In this document: positions 32,706-44,795 of the stretch, piece after piece | Layout of the letters: each line of letters begins with the position of its first letter | Position numbering within the stretch: the stretch's first letter is position 1 | Assembly (NCBI GenBank): GCA_030248225.1 | Contig: JASANE010024933.1 | Span: 1-64,000 of the forward strand | DNA: 64,000 nt | Direction: 5' to 3' | Source: Trileptium ribeirensis | Taxonomy: Eukaryota > Nematoda > Enoplea > Enoplida > Thoracostomopsidae | The notes under the pieces: model-generated | Seen by the model: only the letters and a program-made list of their open reading frames with translations | Database searches by the model: none | Told to the model about the DNA's origin: nothing | Translations under genes and position numbers: made by a program

Positions 32706-34175
32706 TTAGAAATAGACCGAAAAGACTGGAATATACTGCAATTGTCACGTAGGAATTATAAATTGGCGATATAACATTAACAAAACCAGCTAATATTAGC
32801 GAAACATTGTAAATCCATAAACGTTTATCGAGCGCCCATCGTGTATCACAAATGTATCCAACTACAACACGACCAATTGTATTCGAAATGCCCCAAATTG
32901 AAAGTAACCAAGATGCATACGTCGAACTAATACCCATTTCTTCTTCAGCTTTGTCGGGCAAAAATATCCTCGGCAAGTCGTAGCCGATATTTGTGAGCAT
33001 ATTTGAGAAGGCGACCAGAAGGAACACGGGCTCTTTGAGTAATACAACGTTCGTCAAAGACCGTAAGCTTCGAATACAGCTACGCCAAAACTGTGCAGGA
33101 TATTTACTTGCTAGCTCGTAGTCACGCGATAAATCAGGTTCTTCGTCGCTGTTGTTTTCGTCGCTGTCGAATGGTTCGCTGTCGGTGTTATAGTTGTCTT
33201 TTTCACTGGTGTTCTCGCAATACGTCGACTGCCTTGAAGTTGTTCGTTTGCGAGATGCGCTAGTTTTTCGATGATGCCGATGGTACGGATCATGATGATG
33301 GCGCTTTCCTTTTGAAATTTTACGGCCTCGGTGGGAAGCGCCTTTCTTCAGTTTATCGTTGCTGCAACAACTGTTTTCATTTGCTTGCTGTTCTTCATAA
33401 TCCTCATCTTCATCATCGTATTCTTCGAGAGCAAAGCCGGAATAAAATATATCTTTTCGCTGTATCGGTCGTAACGGCATGTAGACTTCATAGACACCTT
33501 CTTTGACACCCTTTGTTAAATGCCGCCGTCGTGTACTTGTGCGGTACTCGCTTACAGACATTACGCTGAAACAACGTTTCCGATCGATACTTTCACCAGA
33601 ATCCGACCCTCCATGAGCTGCGGGCATATGCAGAGAGTCGTTAGAAACAACGTTTTCGCAAACAGAATTTGGTAAAATCCGTTCTGAATTTGAAAACTCG
33701 GACTGAAGTAGATGATGACCTAGCATTTGTCGCATACCTGGTACGCCAACATGATGTGGTGATGTATTTTTGAAACTTCGAAACGGTGTCCCAGGCGCAG
33801 TCGCAGCAGATGATTTATTGTTTACAGCACCGTTCTGAACTCTAGGATTACCTGGTGCCTGATCCGAGTTTAACGCCAGACTTCCGACACCGTTTTTGAC
33901 GTTTAATGTCTCGGCTGTAACTATCACCTGGGTCGATGATTTTGGAAGTCGGAATAGGGCGCCAAATACGACACCGTTCAATATAAGCCCAGCGTATATA
34001 GCAAATGTTCCACGCCAAGAATATTCATCCAGCAGGTAAGCTGAAAGCGGAGCAAATACGAACGTTCCGATTCCCGCTCCGCATACTACAATACCCACCG
34101 CTAAGGCCCGATTTCGTTTGAAGTATAAATTAACGATAATTACTGACGGGCAAAACATTAGGCTGAAGCCGAATC
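32706..34175 (-). CDS. SLC16-like gene, coding exon 3 (large)
   Basis: 1470 bp, acceptor ATTTCAG|GATT and donor CTAA|GTAAGC, phase 1 at both ends. It encodes helices 4-6, with the second family signature (NLYFKRNRALAVGIVVCGAG). A large hydrophilic loop of about 250 residues follows, with acidic, basic and His/Arg-rich patches (KGKRHHHDPYHRHHRK). Then come helices 7-10. A long central loop between TM6 and TM7 is a family hallmark; here it is longer than in the vertebrate MCT1-4 proteins, as in many invertebrate homologues. Confidence 0.9.
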
Positions 34176-37100
34176 CTGAAATCATTCAAAAATAAATATC
34201 CGAGCGTAATCAAACGTTCACGGAGTGGCACTAAAATAAATAAAAATTTAGTAAAACTAGAGCTGCGCTGATACCGTTGAATTTAATGCCATTGCTTTTA
34301 AATATTGATTAGCTATACGAAGCTAGAAGGTTTCCAGAAGATAGCCAGACATTTCCAAAGCCATTACATGGTTGGGTTATTTTCCATTATCCCCAGCCCG
34401 CATTTGCCCAAAAATGGTCATATGCTGGAAATTTTGGTATTTTTGTGATCCTCGAGACCTCCCCTGATCATTTGGACCAACAATTGAATTTTTAAAATTT
34501 TTGATTTTTCGATTTTTTTCGGGTCCCTTGGGTCGAACTGAGTGTAATGGTGTATTTTTAACGGGATCCGATAAAACCATCCTAAGTTATGGCCAAAAAC
34601 TGTTCAATTGCTGAGCCTTTTCAGCCTCCGATAGTTTTGGCCATAACTTAGGATCCGATTACCAGATCCCGTTAAAAATATCACCATTCGATTCAGCTCG
34701 TCAAGCCACGACAAATGGTGGGTAAAAATCTAATTTTTAAGAATTTTTTGGGTTCCGTTGGGACCCGAAAAAATCTATAATTTTAAAAATTCTATTTTTG
34801 GTTGAAATGATCAGGGGAGATCCCGACGATAACAAAAATATCAAAATTTCCAGAATGTGACCATTTTTGGGCAAATCCGGGCTGGGCGGATAATGGATAA
34901 GAACTCATGGTTGCCATTAACGTAAAAAGCGGGAAAACACGGACATTGACAGACAGACGGAAAGTTTGATATAATAACCGGAAATTTGTCATCGAACACT
35001 AGAAATAAATTATTGTCAGGTCGTAGTGTTACCGCTAGGAAAACATCTGTGGAATATCCTTTTGTTGAGGAATACAACTTTGCTGTTTCCAAAAATTATT
35101 TCGGGATTTTGAATTTAGTTGTACGCAATTGGCTAGAGCAGTCGATATTTCTAACATTTCTGGGTCCTTTTATATTACGAGCACCAAAAACGGCAAACTA
35201 AAACGGGAAATTTGATCTCAAGAAGTGGGAAAGTGGAAAAACGGAAAATTGGCAGCCGAAAAATTGTAGCAGACAAATGTTATAACAGCAAAATGTACAT
35301 AAACCTTGGTCAAAAAGTTCGGTTTAGATAATGGGCTTTCTATTTAGCATAGTTGACGATGTTAGTTTTATATCAATGATATAATATGTAGGTTATAGAT
35401 GATTTGACTGTCAAAATTTAAGCCAAATACTTTCAGTCATCCTCATGCATGCAGTAACAATTGCTGTACCTACGCGATTTTGACACAAAGTGGTTACTTT
35501 TGATGTCTTATTCAGTTGCTAATGGAGTTATCAACAATTTATTAGGATTGAAGTTGCAATTAGCTCAGGTCACCTCTATTGTGTAAATCGTTATCAAATA
35601 ACTAAAGCGGTTTACCATGATAAATACGGAAACAAGAAAATTCCACTTGATCTCGGTGTAAAACTGGGAGTTGATTAATTATTGGGCAAGGAAAAGGAGT
35701 CATACAAATAAATGCATGCAACAATATGTGACTACGCTTGAATTTGATATACCGTAAAAATTAGGGATATGCGCCAATACGTTCACAAGCTGAAATCCAT
35801 GTTGTAACAAAATCTGCAATAATACAGTAATACAGTAACCAAGAAATGTGAAGATTTAGCTTTACCCGAAAAAATACACCACGACACTGATTGTTTCTAA
35901 TTTCGAACGTTTTATGTGTATTTTGCTTGAAGTATCTGTCGTTGATTTTAATGATTCATTGCTGAAGGGTTACCCTTGCCTACAATTAGGAAGAACATAT
36001 ATATGTGCCCGTCTTTGAGTTCCGGAATCAGGTGGGTCAAATTTTCTTTTTACCGAATTAATATGTGGTATTACCTAGGGAAATCCCAACATTAGTAATT
36101 CACAAATTATGTATCTTAGGACTGCATGTAGTTAATAAATATTTTCGGTTTAATTTGACAGCGATAATACTTTTGGAGGCTGGTGCCCGGAAGGATGCTC
36201 TGGACCAGTAGTAATGCGATACAATTTCAGAATAGAAATTTCAATTTCCATAATTGCGTAAGGAAAATAGTTTAAAATTTCCAATAGTTTAAAATTACGA
36301 ATGAACAGAGAAATTGCTTTTGTAGGCAAACGTTTAAGTCATATATGAAAAGTTAAATATCCTAGTGATCCTAATCAAATACCAACAATTTTTGTACTGT
36401 TGCGAAAGGTATCCAGTGTATATTACATGCACCAACTAGCTAAACTGTCTAAAATTACATCCGTGCGGGTAGTTTGCATTTTAAATCGAGAAATTTTTAA
36501 AAGAAAGGTATCACAGCGGTACCATGCTGCAAAGGCCATTTAGAACTACATCTTGCTTTAGCTTGCGGTTTATCTTGCAAATATTGGGCGGTAAACGTTC
36601 CGTTGCAAATGAACACGACAGCGCGTGGATTTATGTTGACACTGTGACTTCTCAAAAACACGTAAAAGTTTTTAGGACGGCAAAAGAAATCCCAGGATGA
36701 AGTGGGGTGCCCAAATTTCATTGATGCAGGGCTTTCGCACATATTGTCCTCTCGATGACGAATAAATTCTAATGGCTTCCCATACTTTTAAGAATTGGAA
36801 AAAACACCGCAATGTTTGAGTTAAGTAATTCATCAAATACCACGTTTATTACCGTTTTTTGCGCTTAAGCGGTGACCATGCCAAGCAGAATATCAGACTA
36901 AATCGTCGTGAAATAAATGTTCAGTACCGAGTTGCTAAAACATTTACAAAGAGAGCATATCCTTAAGAAACGTCAAATATATTCTATATCATGCCACGGA
37001 AAACTACACTTAAACTTAGAATTTTTATGTATATGCCTTAAGACACACAAGAAGTGTATATTGGATCGATAAATACGGTATAGTTATTGCCATATGCGGT

Positions 37101-38186
37101 GTTGTTTTTCAATCTTGTAAAAATTGATAATGAACTTTCAACCGTATCACTTTATTCAGAATTCCTTAATGTTTCACCTTTATTAAATGTGGCAAGACAA
37201 AATCGAGATGTTTGCCTGGTGTCTTTTTTACACTGCATGCATACTTCAACAGTGGGATTGTCAATACCTTCAAAATAATCGCATTTGGTCTGTGCAATGC
37301 AATTAAACAAATAATGCGTAGTGAGACAAAATTCCAGTACAGCCTGACGACTATATATTAACCAACCATAAATGAATAAATAAATCACCTACACATATTT
37401 TGCAGTTAAACTGTAGCTTTCACAGTATTATACTTAATTATCTTGGCGACAAATCAAGCAAATAATCATTTACCACTTTTTTATGCGCAAATTAATATGT
37501 ATTTCGTCCTGTGATTAACGGTGAACTGGAATAAAATCGCTTGACTTCATCGGAAAATAAGATAATTAAGAGTTTTTTTAGATATCTAAGTATATATGAA
37601 CGATAAAATGGGTTTGTTTGTGCTTTTTGCTATTAAAATAGTTAGTGTCAATCCTACAGTTTTAAAATTGAATATTCCACTGCCTTGCTTTCTCTATAGG
37701 GAAGCACACTTTCACACAGCCAAGCTGGTTTTACAGATGTTCTGGAATCGATAATTCTTTTTACAAGTTTTGTATTAAAGGATAAAACTATTGGTCAATA
37801 TGTTTTGTTAGCGAAAACGGTTTCCTGAAAAACATGCTTCAGCTTCTCTATTAGTCTCCTACGGATTTGAGCGTGGAGTGTGCGATATTTCAAACTATCA
37901 CAGAGTTCTGCCAAAACAACTTATGTAGATATTTTGCAGCTTTTACTTACTTGAGAATGTAGAATAATTAAAAGTCCAGTTCAGTATGAAGTGTAATCAT
38001 GATGTAAGATAATTGCGCAAATACCTGTTAAAGAGTACCGTGTGTTAGTGCAAACTCCGTTTATTTTGGATAAACATAAAACTGCAAAATATACAACATT
38101 TTGTTCTGACGTAATGTTGTCATCCCGGCTACTTCATTGTTGTAATTAACCCGTTTAGACGTGAAAATACCGCTAAAACATCTTAC
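34176..38186 (-). other. Intron 2 of the SLC16-like gene
   Basis: About 4 kb, AT-rich. It contains a fold-back element at 34377-34900 and no coding pattern. Confidence 0.7.
34377..34900. mobile_element. Fold-back MITE-like element 2
   Basis: Imperfect inverted arms (34377-34599 and 34635-34900) around a short centre. The left arm lacks about 50 bp present in the right. The arms share TCCATTATCC...CAGCCCG and a GGTCC/GGACC-flanked poly-T segment, the latter resembling element 1. It lies in intron 2. Confidence 0.78.
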
Positions 38187-38330
38187 CCATCACAACACCA
38201 ACAGATATGATAAGATAGAATATGCCATTTGCAAAGTAACTGCAGCCACTTCCAATTGAAGCTATGACTGATCCCAACATTACAGCTTTTCGGCAACCAA
38301 AATAATTTGCGATCGAACCAGCAATTGGGC
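38187..38330 (-). CDS. SLC16-like gene, coding exon 2
   Basis: 144 bp, acceptor TATTTAG|GC and donor ATGG|GTAAG, phase 1 at both ends. It encodes transmembrane helices 2-3, including NYFGCRKAVMLG, the conserved short loop between helices 2 and 3 of the family. It is too short and too split to stand out as an ORF, but the reading frame joins exons 1 and 3 exactly. Confidence 0.85.
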
Positions 38331-41305
38331 CTAAATAGCGAGAAAAACATAATGCAGTAACGATAAAATCACAAAAAATCTTAGTGTTGATTGCGATCAG
38401 AGCACGAAGCTAGACTACTATCACTGCCATTTTTCAAGCTGAACGTATGCTAACTTCACCATTTCTCAAGAATTCAGCCTAATGATTTCTGAGTGTTAGT
38501 GACTGAAACGAGCGAAGCAAAAAAGTCTTTCTAGCTTTATTGTGATGAAATTTGACATTGTCCATGATTGGACTTTAGGGTGACAAACATAACTCAACAT
38601 TGGCTGGGCCGTGAAATCTCTACTTATGAACTTTAGTTGGGCGCGAAGCCGAATTCCGTCGCCTCTCCCCGAAAAGCCGGGCCAAAGTGGCTTGGGTCGG
38701 GCCCAAAGGGGCTCGAAAAATCACATTATTTATTACAACTCAACAAACGGTGCAGATGTCTGAGCCAAATAGGGTTAGCTCCATAAAAATAGATTATGCT
38801 TTTAATGTGAGATTTGGGTCAAAAGAGGTTTATAAATGACAGCCAAAATATAAGGATAAGGCAATATCTCCGTAGTCGCCCGACCTGTATTGATGTTATT
38901 AGTGTCAGTTTATATAACGATTCGTTCTGTGTCATCTGCACATAACGAGCTGCTATTGTCATTACTTATATACGCTGTTGGATTGAGTCAAAACGAACTA
39001 TGAATGGGCCATGAGACCAAAAGCACAATAAAACGGCAATATCTCCGCTGCTGCTCTAGCTACATGGATACTATTGGTCTCATTTTGTAGATCAATTATA
39101 TGCACATTTTGAGTTAATAAATACGCAATTAACGGCTATATATTCTCAACCATTCACGCAACATGGTTGATATTCGCTCGCTTTGTAAGTTGATGTCCAT
39201 ATATACATTTCTTACCGGGGCTTTTAGAATGGGGCGATGTGGGACTTCTATCGATGGCCCTACTAAAAGTTTTTCTCCGATCAAATTCTGAACCATTCGT
39301 ATTTTGGTCGACAGCGAAAAATGTACTGACAACAACTGAAATTCGGTAATAAAAATTATTGTCAACGTCAAAATATACAAATATGGAGTTGACGCGGCAA
39401 CTGTTTATTATATGATTTTAGATGTGAAAAGCCGTTTTCAAACGAACTAAAAATTTTGTATACCTATAACACCCATCTGCTCCTTGCTCAGGCCACAATT
39501 CACAGCGAATTTGCGAATGTTCTGTTGGAAGGGGCCCGCCAGATCCCAGCCATGTTTAGCATTCCAAATATAAATATACTGGATACAGAACCATAAATGT
39601 CACAATATGTTACCGAGAAACACGCAAGCATAAAAGGGGTCACGTTGTTTGCTTAAAAGCAGTTTTAGATTGGCGCCTAGTGTCGGCAGTACCACACCAA
39701 CCCTCCACAAAGGTTTAGTGGTAATGTTAGGTTTATAGTATAGCAGCCCAGACTAAAGTTCTCGATCAGAATATTGAGATTCTTTCGCAATATTACATGA
39801 CCGCGCAGTTCCTAGCATTTGGTGTTTAAAAATTCCGTATTAATTAGCTAATTCAGAGCTGATCATACTAACATTATGAATGTGAAATCATACAAAAATA
39901 TGAGTTCCGTACAAATACAATGAATAAATAACTATCCTTTTTAAGCATATCCGCTATTGCTGTTGTGAAATAGCTTCAAACGATGATTCCACAAAGCGCA
40001 AGAACGACAATACTCTGATATTTTGTTATCTATATTTATTGAAGACATTATTTTTTGGTCGTACAGTACGAAATAGGTTTGATTAAATGTAAAAATATGT
40101 AATATCTGGGCACTCAGCAACACGGTTCACTCTCGGATAACCGAAAATCCTGCTACCTGACTAATGGTACTCGAGTAGTACCAGCACTTATGCTTGTCGA
40201 TTACAAGCACATTATGTTCACAAAGATAACTTAACACCAGGATTAAATTTTCAAACTACGACAACACAAACGTGTCAAAACTACAGTTAAGCATGTGCGC
40301 CCAGATTTGAAAGTCGGCAGGACTTTTTAATACGACAAACCATATTGCTTATATGACCCGCCCGATCCGTGCACCTCCCCGTCCCGCAACTGATTAAGGA
40401 AATATACCAGCGCTACATCATATGGATAAGATGAACAATACGCACTAATTTAGAGTTTTCTCAAAGATATGAATAGCCGATTCCACGCGAAAGTGATCAT
40501 GACTCCAAAAGAACTATGCGTCTGTAATTTATTCGGCTAATACAGAAAAAGACCGTTACGCTTAAGCACTGAAACTAAGCCTAAACACTATGGTATTATG
40601 ATCAAAGGTGCACAGACTAAAGTCGTTTCAAACAAAAGCGCCATTGCTCTGTTACTAAATATCTCTCCAAGGTATGCATTGCTGCAACATTGTTTTGTAC
40701 ACATCTCATTTGTTTTTGCTAAATACAGTTAATATCGGGGATATGACACACAAATGTTGTAACGCCGACTGATCATGCAAAGGTTGACACTTATTTTATA
40801 CACACAAGAATTATTGCTCGTAGCATTGCCGTTGTAAAATGTGCTGTAGCATCAAGACTCACATGGTATGTAAACATCCAGTCGAGTGAAAATGTTTACA
40901 CGGCAAGCTCCATGAACGAATAATTCGGTTGTAATACTGTTTGAGCGTAATAGTCCCACTTATTTACGAAATGGTGCCATTAATGAACATCAGCGCATTC
41001 CAAACGATTTACATAAACGGCAATGCAAACCGCCCTGCTTCGCACAGCGTTGCTGCCGGCGCGGCAATGAATTTGCTTAAACCACGCCGCTTGAGCCGCC
41101 CTACCTCTAACTCTGTGTGGGGTTGTGCCGGCTAAGGTACCCGCGGGTACACACTATCCGCGGGAACCAGCTAAGCGTGGGCTCAATATTTGACCCAGTA
41201 CCCTGAACATTTTTGCATATACACAAGAAAAATTTGCTGTATAAAAACATGTTAATGCAAAGTAATATAATAGTTTCGCTCGCAACATAAAATCACCAAA
41301 CTAAC
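38331..41305 (-). other. Intron 1 of the SLC16-like gene
   Basis: About 3 kb, AT-rich apart from a GC-rich patch at 41030-41170 that contains the 14-bp palindrome GTACCCGCGGGTAC (41137-41150). The patch might be a fragment of a short interspersed element. I see no RNA gene. Confidence 0.6.
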
Positions 41306-41495
41306 CTGATCCCAATGTGACGCCGATTAAAACTGAAGATATCCATGACGTGAATGCGATTCCTTCGCCGAACGACAAAATCAATTCAACCAATACGAGG
41401 CCAAATGCGTAAGATATACCATCACAAATAACGTGAACCATAAATGCTCCAAATACGACCACCCAGTTCCATTTTTTCTCCAAAACACTGACCAT
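41306..41495 (-). CDS. SLC16/monocarboxylate-transporter-like gene, coding exon 1
   Basis: First of five coding exons of one MFS transporter (41306-41495, 38187-38330, 32706-34175, 30681-30806, 28854-29017; 2094 coding bases, about 697 residues). The exon starts at an ATG and ends at ATCAG|GTTAGT in phase 1. It encodes transmembrane helix 1 with KKWNWVVVFGAF, a weakened form of the SLC16 TM1 signature (Asp/Glu-Gly-Gly-Trp-Gly-Trp), and the beginning of helix 2. SLC16 proteins move monocarboxylates or related solutes across the plasma membrane. The substrate cannot be told here. The frame is intact through all exons, so the gene looks functional. Confidence 0.85.
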
Positions 41496-42924
41496 TTCTC
41501 AACTCAACGACGATATGTTATTATACGGTTCAATGACCATATTATAGTCTAACTATTTTAGTTTTAAGTGATTTGCACAAAAGATAAATTGCGAATTGCT
41601 GTATTAGGCTCATGGCATTAGATATTATTACTGCTTGTTTTGCACGAAAAGTTTTATATTATTCACAGGTTCTAAAATAGCAATAAATTGATCTGTGTGA
41701 AGAAAGTAACGATAATTCGATAAGTAGCTTCTATGCAAAAAATATATTTCATTCGAAGTTGATCAAGCTAACCCCACTTAGCCTTATTAGCGCAACGAAC
41801 GCTGACAATGTTGAGAAGAGATACGAACCTCTAAAGACTAGTGCACAATGATGGATCGGTACCACCGAAGATTACACGAATGAATTTGCAAAAGAGTATG
41901 ACTCTCGATCATAGTCATGTAGTTTGCCTAATCCTATGATATGGTCGTTTTTTGACTTCCGAATCAAGGATTGCGAGAAATACCCACACAAGACTTGTTG
42001 TTATGTATCAGCAAGGTTTCTTGGGGGATACCAACTACAAAGTAAACTAATGAACTTAAAGAAGGAGTAGCAAACACCCATGGCTCTTATTGCTATTTAA
42101 TCTTATTGGTTAACCCTAGGGCAATAGTCATTACCCAAATCAGCTTTGGGATTATTGGCTGTAACACTTGAAAAGGAGTAAGCTGAAAAATGACCACATA
42201 ATCAGACAAGCAAACTACATAACTGTGATCAAGCATCATACTTTTCTGCTTATTTTTTCATGGAAACTTGTTAACATTGATTCATGGCTGTTTGGATAAT
42301 GTGTCTAAACTACGTAGTAAAACCAAAGCCAATAATCAAATATACTTATTTAGGTCGATATTTGTGCTATAGTTGCGAGGAATTGTAGTCGTTTAAACAT
42401 TACTGCTCACTATTGTCGAAAAAGCAATGGCGCATGCATCAAAATTTAGGCCATGCTAGCTTAGAAAGTTCGACAGATTTTAAATACTACCCACAAAGCC
42501 TACAATGCTAACTCGTTTTCGTTTATTTAGATAATTTTATGTCACTTCAATTGGGTATGTCACGCCAATTGGGTCTCGGTGGTGATGATAATAAAGCTAT
42601 GACACGGAAGCGCTGCGCTACCGCTGTTGATAGTATTCACCACAGAGTATCGTTTACGGTGTTTCTGACTACATATAAGAATAGAGAAAAAACACGTTTC
42701 AACGGGGCGCATATTTTAGTGGGAGTAGGAGGAAAAAAAAAGGAGGAGAGGACAGCATCCCCACAACAACAAAAAAAAGGGACGTGGGACGAGTGTAATA
42801 GTGTTTTAAAATTGTACATCAAGAACTCTTTAAAAAAAATAAATATATATATGTAAAAAAGAAATTACATTAAGGAGGTGTGAAACAAAAAAAAAAATAA
42901 AAATAAAAAGACAAGAGAGAAAAC
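41496..42924. other. Upstream flank of the SLC16-like gene, to the Polinton end
   Basis: No convincing coding sequence. An A-rich, purine-rich tract (about 42720-42920) adjoins the Polinton terminus. The 5' UTR and promoter of the transporter gene should lie in the lower part. Confidence 0.5.
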
Positions 42925-42968
42925 ACCCCCCCCCACACAGTGGTGGGGGAAGTGGGGTGACAGATGGC
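42925..42968 (+). repeat. Polinton left terminal inverted repeat
   Basis: 44 bp, an exact inverse of 59379-59421 apart from one extra C in the C-run. Short for a Polinton, whose TIRs are usually over 100 bp. Beyond it, both sides keep GTGTGG/CCACAC-type sequence without a clean match. Confidence 0.92.
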
Positions 42969-43043
42969 CCCCACACAAGTGTGGTGGTTGATTAATGACC
43001 CCCACACGCATATATATAATATACTCAATAACCACATGACATA

Positions 43044-43052
43044 TTCTTAAAG
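43044..43052 (+). promoter_or_regulatory. TTCTTAAAG box abutting the ATG at 43053
   Basis: Plus-strand version of the element-wide TTCTTAAAAAG motif, ending directly at the start codon. Confidence 0.5.
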
Positions 43053-43322
43053 ATGTTTATAACCCCACATGTATTCGAAAAACACGGCTCATCAATGGAT
43101 GGGTCATATTTTTATGGCTCACATTATAAAATTATTAAATTAATTAATAAAACTATTGATAAACCTAATAAAACCGTAATGAGTAATAATAACCGGGTGG
43201 TCGTGGAGAAGCGGTTTAAAAACATTATAGGAACATCTCGGGAATCTGGAGATACTAAGCGGATGCGGGTTGTATTGGATACGCGTCGTAATGTCGTCAT
43301 AACGGCGTATCCTGTGGGGTGA
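43053..43322 (+). CDS. Small ORF with a possible BECR-fold RNase-like C-terminus (89 aa)
   Basis: ATG-initiated, 89 residues, next to the left terminus. The C-terminal third (a KRMRVVLDTRR strand followed by VVITAYPV) resembles the ending of BECR-fold endoribonuclease domains, such as those of bacterial polymorphic toxins and the barnase/EndoU/colicin superfamily. An upstream His (GSHYK) could be a catalytic residue. This is pattern recognition only and the domain would be short. It could instead be an unrelated beta-rich protein. The start is supported by the TTCTTAAAG box just before it. Confidence 0.4.
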   Translation: MFITPHVFEKHGSSMDGSYFYGSHYKIIKLINKTIDKPNKTVMSNNNRVVVEKRFKNIIGTSRESGDTKRMRVVLDTRRNVVITAYPVG

Positions 43323-43392
43323 ATGTGGGGTTAGATTGCATCAATGTGGGGTTCAAATTGACATTGTGGGGTAATGTGGGGGGTGACATATG
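43313..43392. repeat. TGTGGGGT repeat cluster
   Basis: Five copies of TGTGGGG in 80 bp, between the first and second plus-strand genes. The motif is related to the CCCCACAC of the element ends. Confidence 0.7.
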
Positions 43393-43484
43393 GCGGGTGA
43401 TAAAATTGGTTATTTAACAAAGGATTCACTGGTTTTGCTTTCACTTTCAAGGTTCACTTTCAAGTTTCGTTTACACGTTTTATA

Positions 43485-44228
43485 ATGGTTTTCTACAACG
43501 ATGCTCAATCAGTTGGTAATTCGCATGCGCTCAACGTATTGGTCGGCGACGTGCTGCTCAATACAACGGGTAGCGACAATCCACTGCTCAATGCGCTGCT
43601 CAATGGCGACAATCCCTTGTTCAACAGCCATGCGTTATTCAACGACGACAATCCGCTGCTCAACGGCGACGATCCGCTGTTCAATGATTCGCCGTTCAAT
43701 GGTGACGATGCGCTGCTTGGTGGCGGTGATTCGCTTTTAAACGACGGTCCAACAACCAGCGATGCCGTCGAAGATCAACTCGACAATGACCTCGATCGAC
43801 AAGCGGACGCGCAACGGCTGGCAGATATGGTCTACGAGCGGATCGATTTTGATCACTGTGAAGATCCGCACCTGATCATCGAGAACGAATTCTGGAGTGT
43901 CCTCCGTTCTATCATCTGCATCGATGTGATGCAAGTGCAGAAGTTGGTTTGGGATCGGATTTCTGAACGTATCCAGTTCCAGCAATCTGCGCTGATGGAC
44001 GACCACGCTGAACGAATCCTGGAAAAGTTGGGAATGCGATACAAGGACGAGTGCGACGGTTGTTATTATGAAGATCCCGGACAGCGAGCACACATGGAAG
44101 ATTCCGGATGTATGCATGGATCCCGATATTGCAAACAAGACATTATTGATGCATGTAAAATGCTAGACATTCGATACAATCATAAACTGTATAACTGCGT
44201 TCGGGAAAAATTGAAATGTTATAACTAA
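43485..44228 (+). CDS. Polinton-associated Cys-rich protein with N-terminal Asn/Asp/Leu repeats (247 aa)
   Basis: ATG-initiated. Residues about 25-90 are imperfect tandem repeats of roughly 11 residues built on NPLLNGDD, also visible as DNA repeats. The C-terminal 150 residues are helical and rich in Cys and His. They include C-D-G-C followed by Q-x2-H-x5-C, a pattern I associate with a widespread unknown Polinton protein and which could bind zinc. No enzymatic domain is recognised. A plus-strand AATAAA follows at 44265-44270. Confidence 0.6.
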   Translation: MVFYNDAQSVGNSHALNVLVGDVLLNTTGSDNPLLNALLNGDNPLFNSHALFNDDNPLLNGDDPLFNDSPFNGDDALLGGGDSLLNDGPTTSDAVEDQLDNDLDRQADAQRLADMVYERIDFDHCEDPHLIIENEFWSVLRSIICIDVMQVQKLVWDRISERIQFQQSALMDDHAERILEKLGMRYKDECDGCYYEDPGQRAHMEDSGCMHGSRYCKQDIIDACKMLDIRYNHKLYNCVREKLKCYN

Positions 44229-44264
44229 TAACTGTATGAAGTATATTAATGTCATATTTTTCTT

Positions 44265-44270
44265 AATAAA
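44265..44270 (+). terminator. Polyadenylation signal after the 43485 gene
   Basis: AATAAA 37 nt after the stop codon. Confidence 0.5.
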
Positions 44271-44504
44271 ATGTTTATCTCTAGCCAAAACTGAAACATT
44301 CTAAGCAGGTAAACTTTAATACTTGCTCAGCATGTCCCAGCTACACTGATTGGAACATCTTTTTCCTATATACCACCACATAATTTGAAATATCAAAATT
44401 ACCCTGTTTGCAAAAACGTTTCGGCCGGACCAAAGGCCTCATCAGACGGCTATAGGCTACCGTTACGTTTTTTTTCATTTTATTCAATACAAACAATTAT
44501 ACAA

Positions 44505-44795
44505 TCAATTGCAATTTATACATTTTACAATATCACAGTTATATTCAACAAAAATACAAGGATATATCAATGACAGTTTATACATTGAATGTTCAAATGT
44601 TTGTCCTTTCTTCATTTCTTTCTTCACAAATTCCGCAGCTGTGAGCACCGCTGTGCGTTTTCGTATTAGCGCCATCAGCGTTTCTTGTTCCTGCGAACGT
44701 CCATCTATGAAGTCACCACTAGCCTCACACTGACGATAAAATTCATCCACCTTTGACTGCCAATACGCAATCTCACTTTGGAGATAGTCATCCAT
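44505..44795 (-). CDS. Small helical Polinton protein of unknown function (96 aa)
   Basis: I place the start at the ATG at 44795; the frame is open further up, but the upstream ORF occupies that part. The first half is helical and charged, and the end is hydrophobic with Cys (CDIVKCINCN). It overlaps the stop of the upstream gene by 8 nt and has no promoter box of its own, so it is probably expressed from the same transcript. Function unknown. Confidence 0.5.
   Translation of the reverse strand: MDDYLQSEIAYWQSKVDEFYRQCEASGDFIDGRSQEQETLMALIRKRTAVLTAAEFVKKEMKKGQTFEHSMYKLSLIYPCIFVEYNCDIVKCINCN

Noticed and set aside
34986..35201. Small ORFs around fold-back element 2
   Set aside because: Short, in repeats or AT-rich intron, without domain or codon evidence.
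42539..42856. 105-residue ORF left of the Polinton
   Set aside because: Ends in poly-lysine/asparagine from an A-rich tract and shows no similarity or splice structure.
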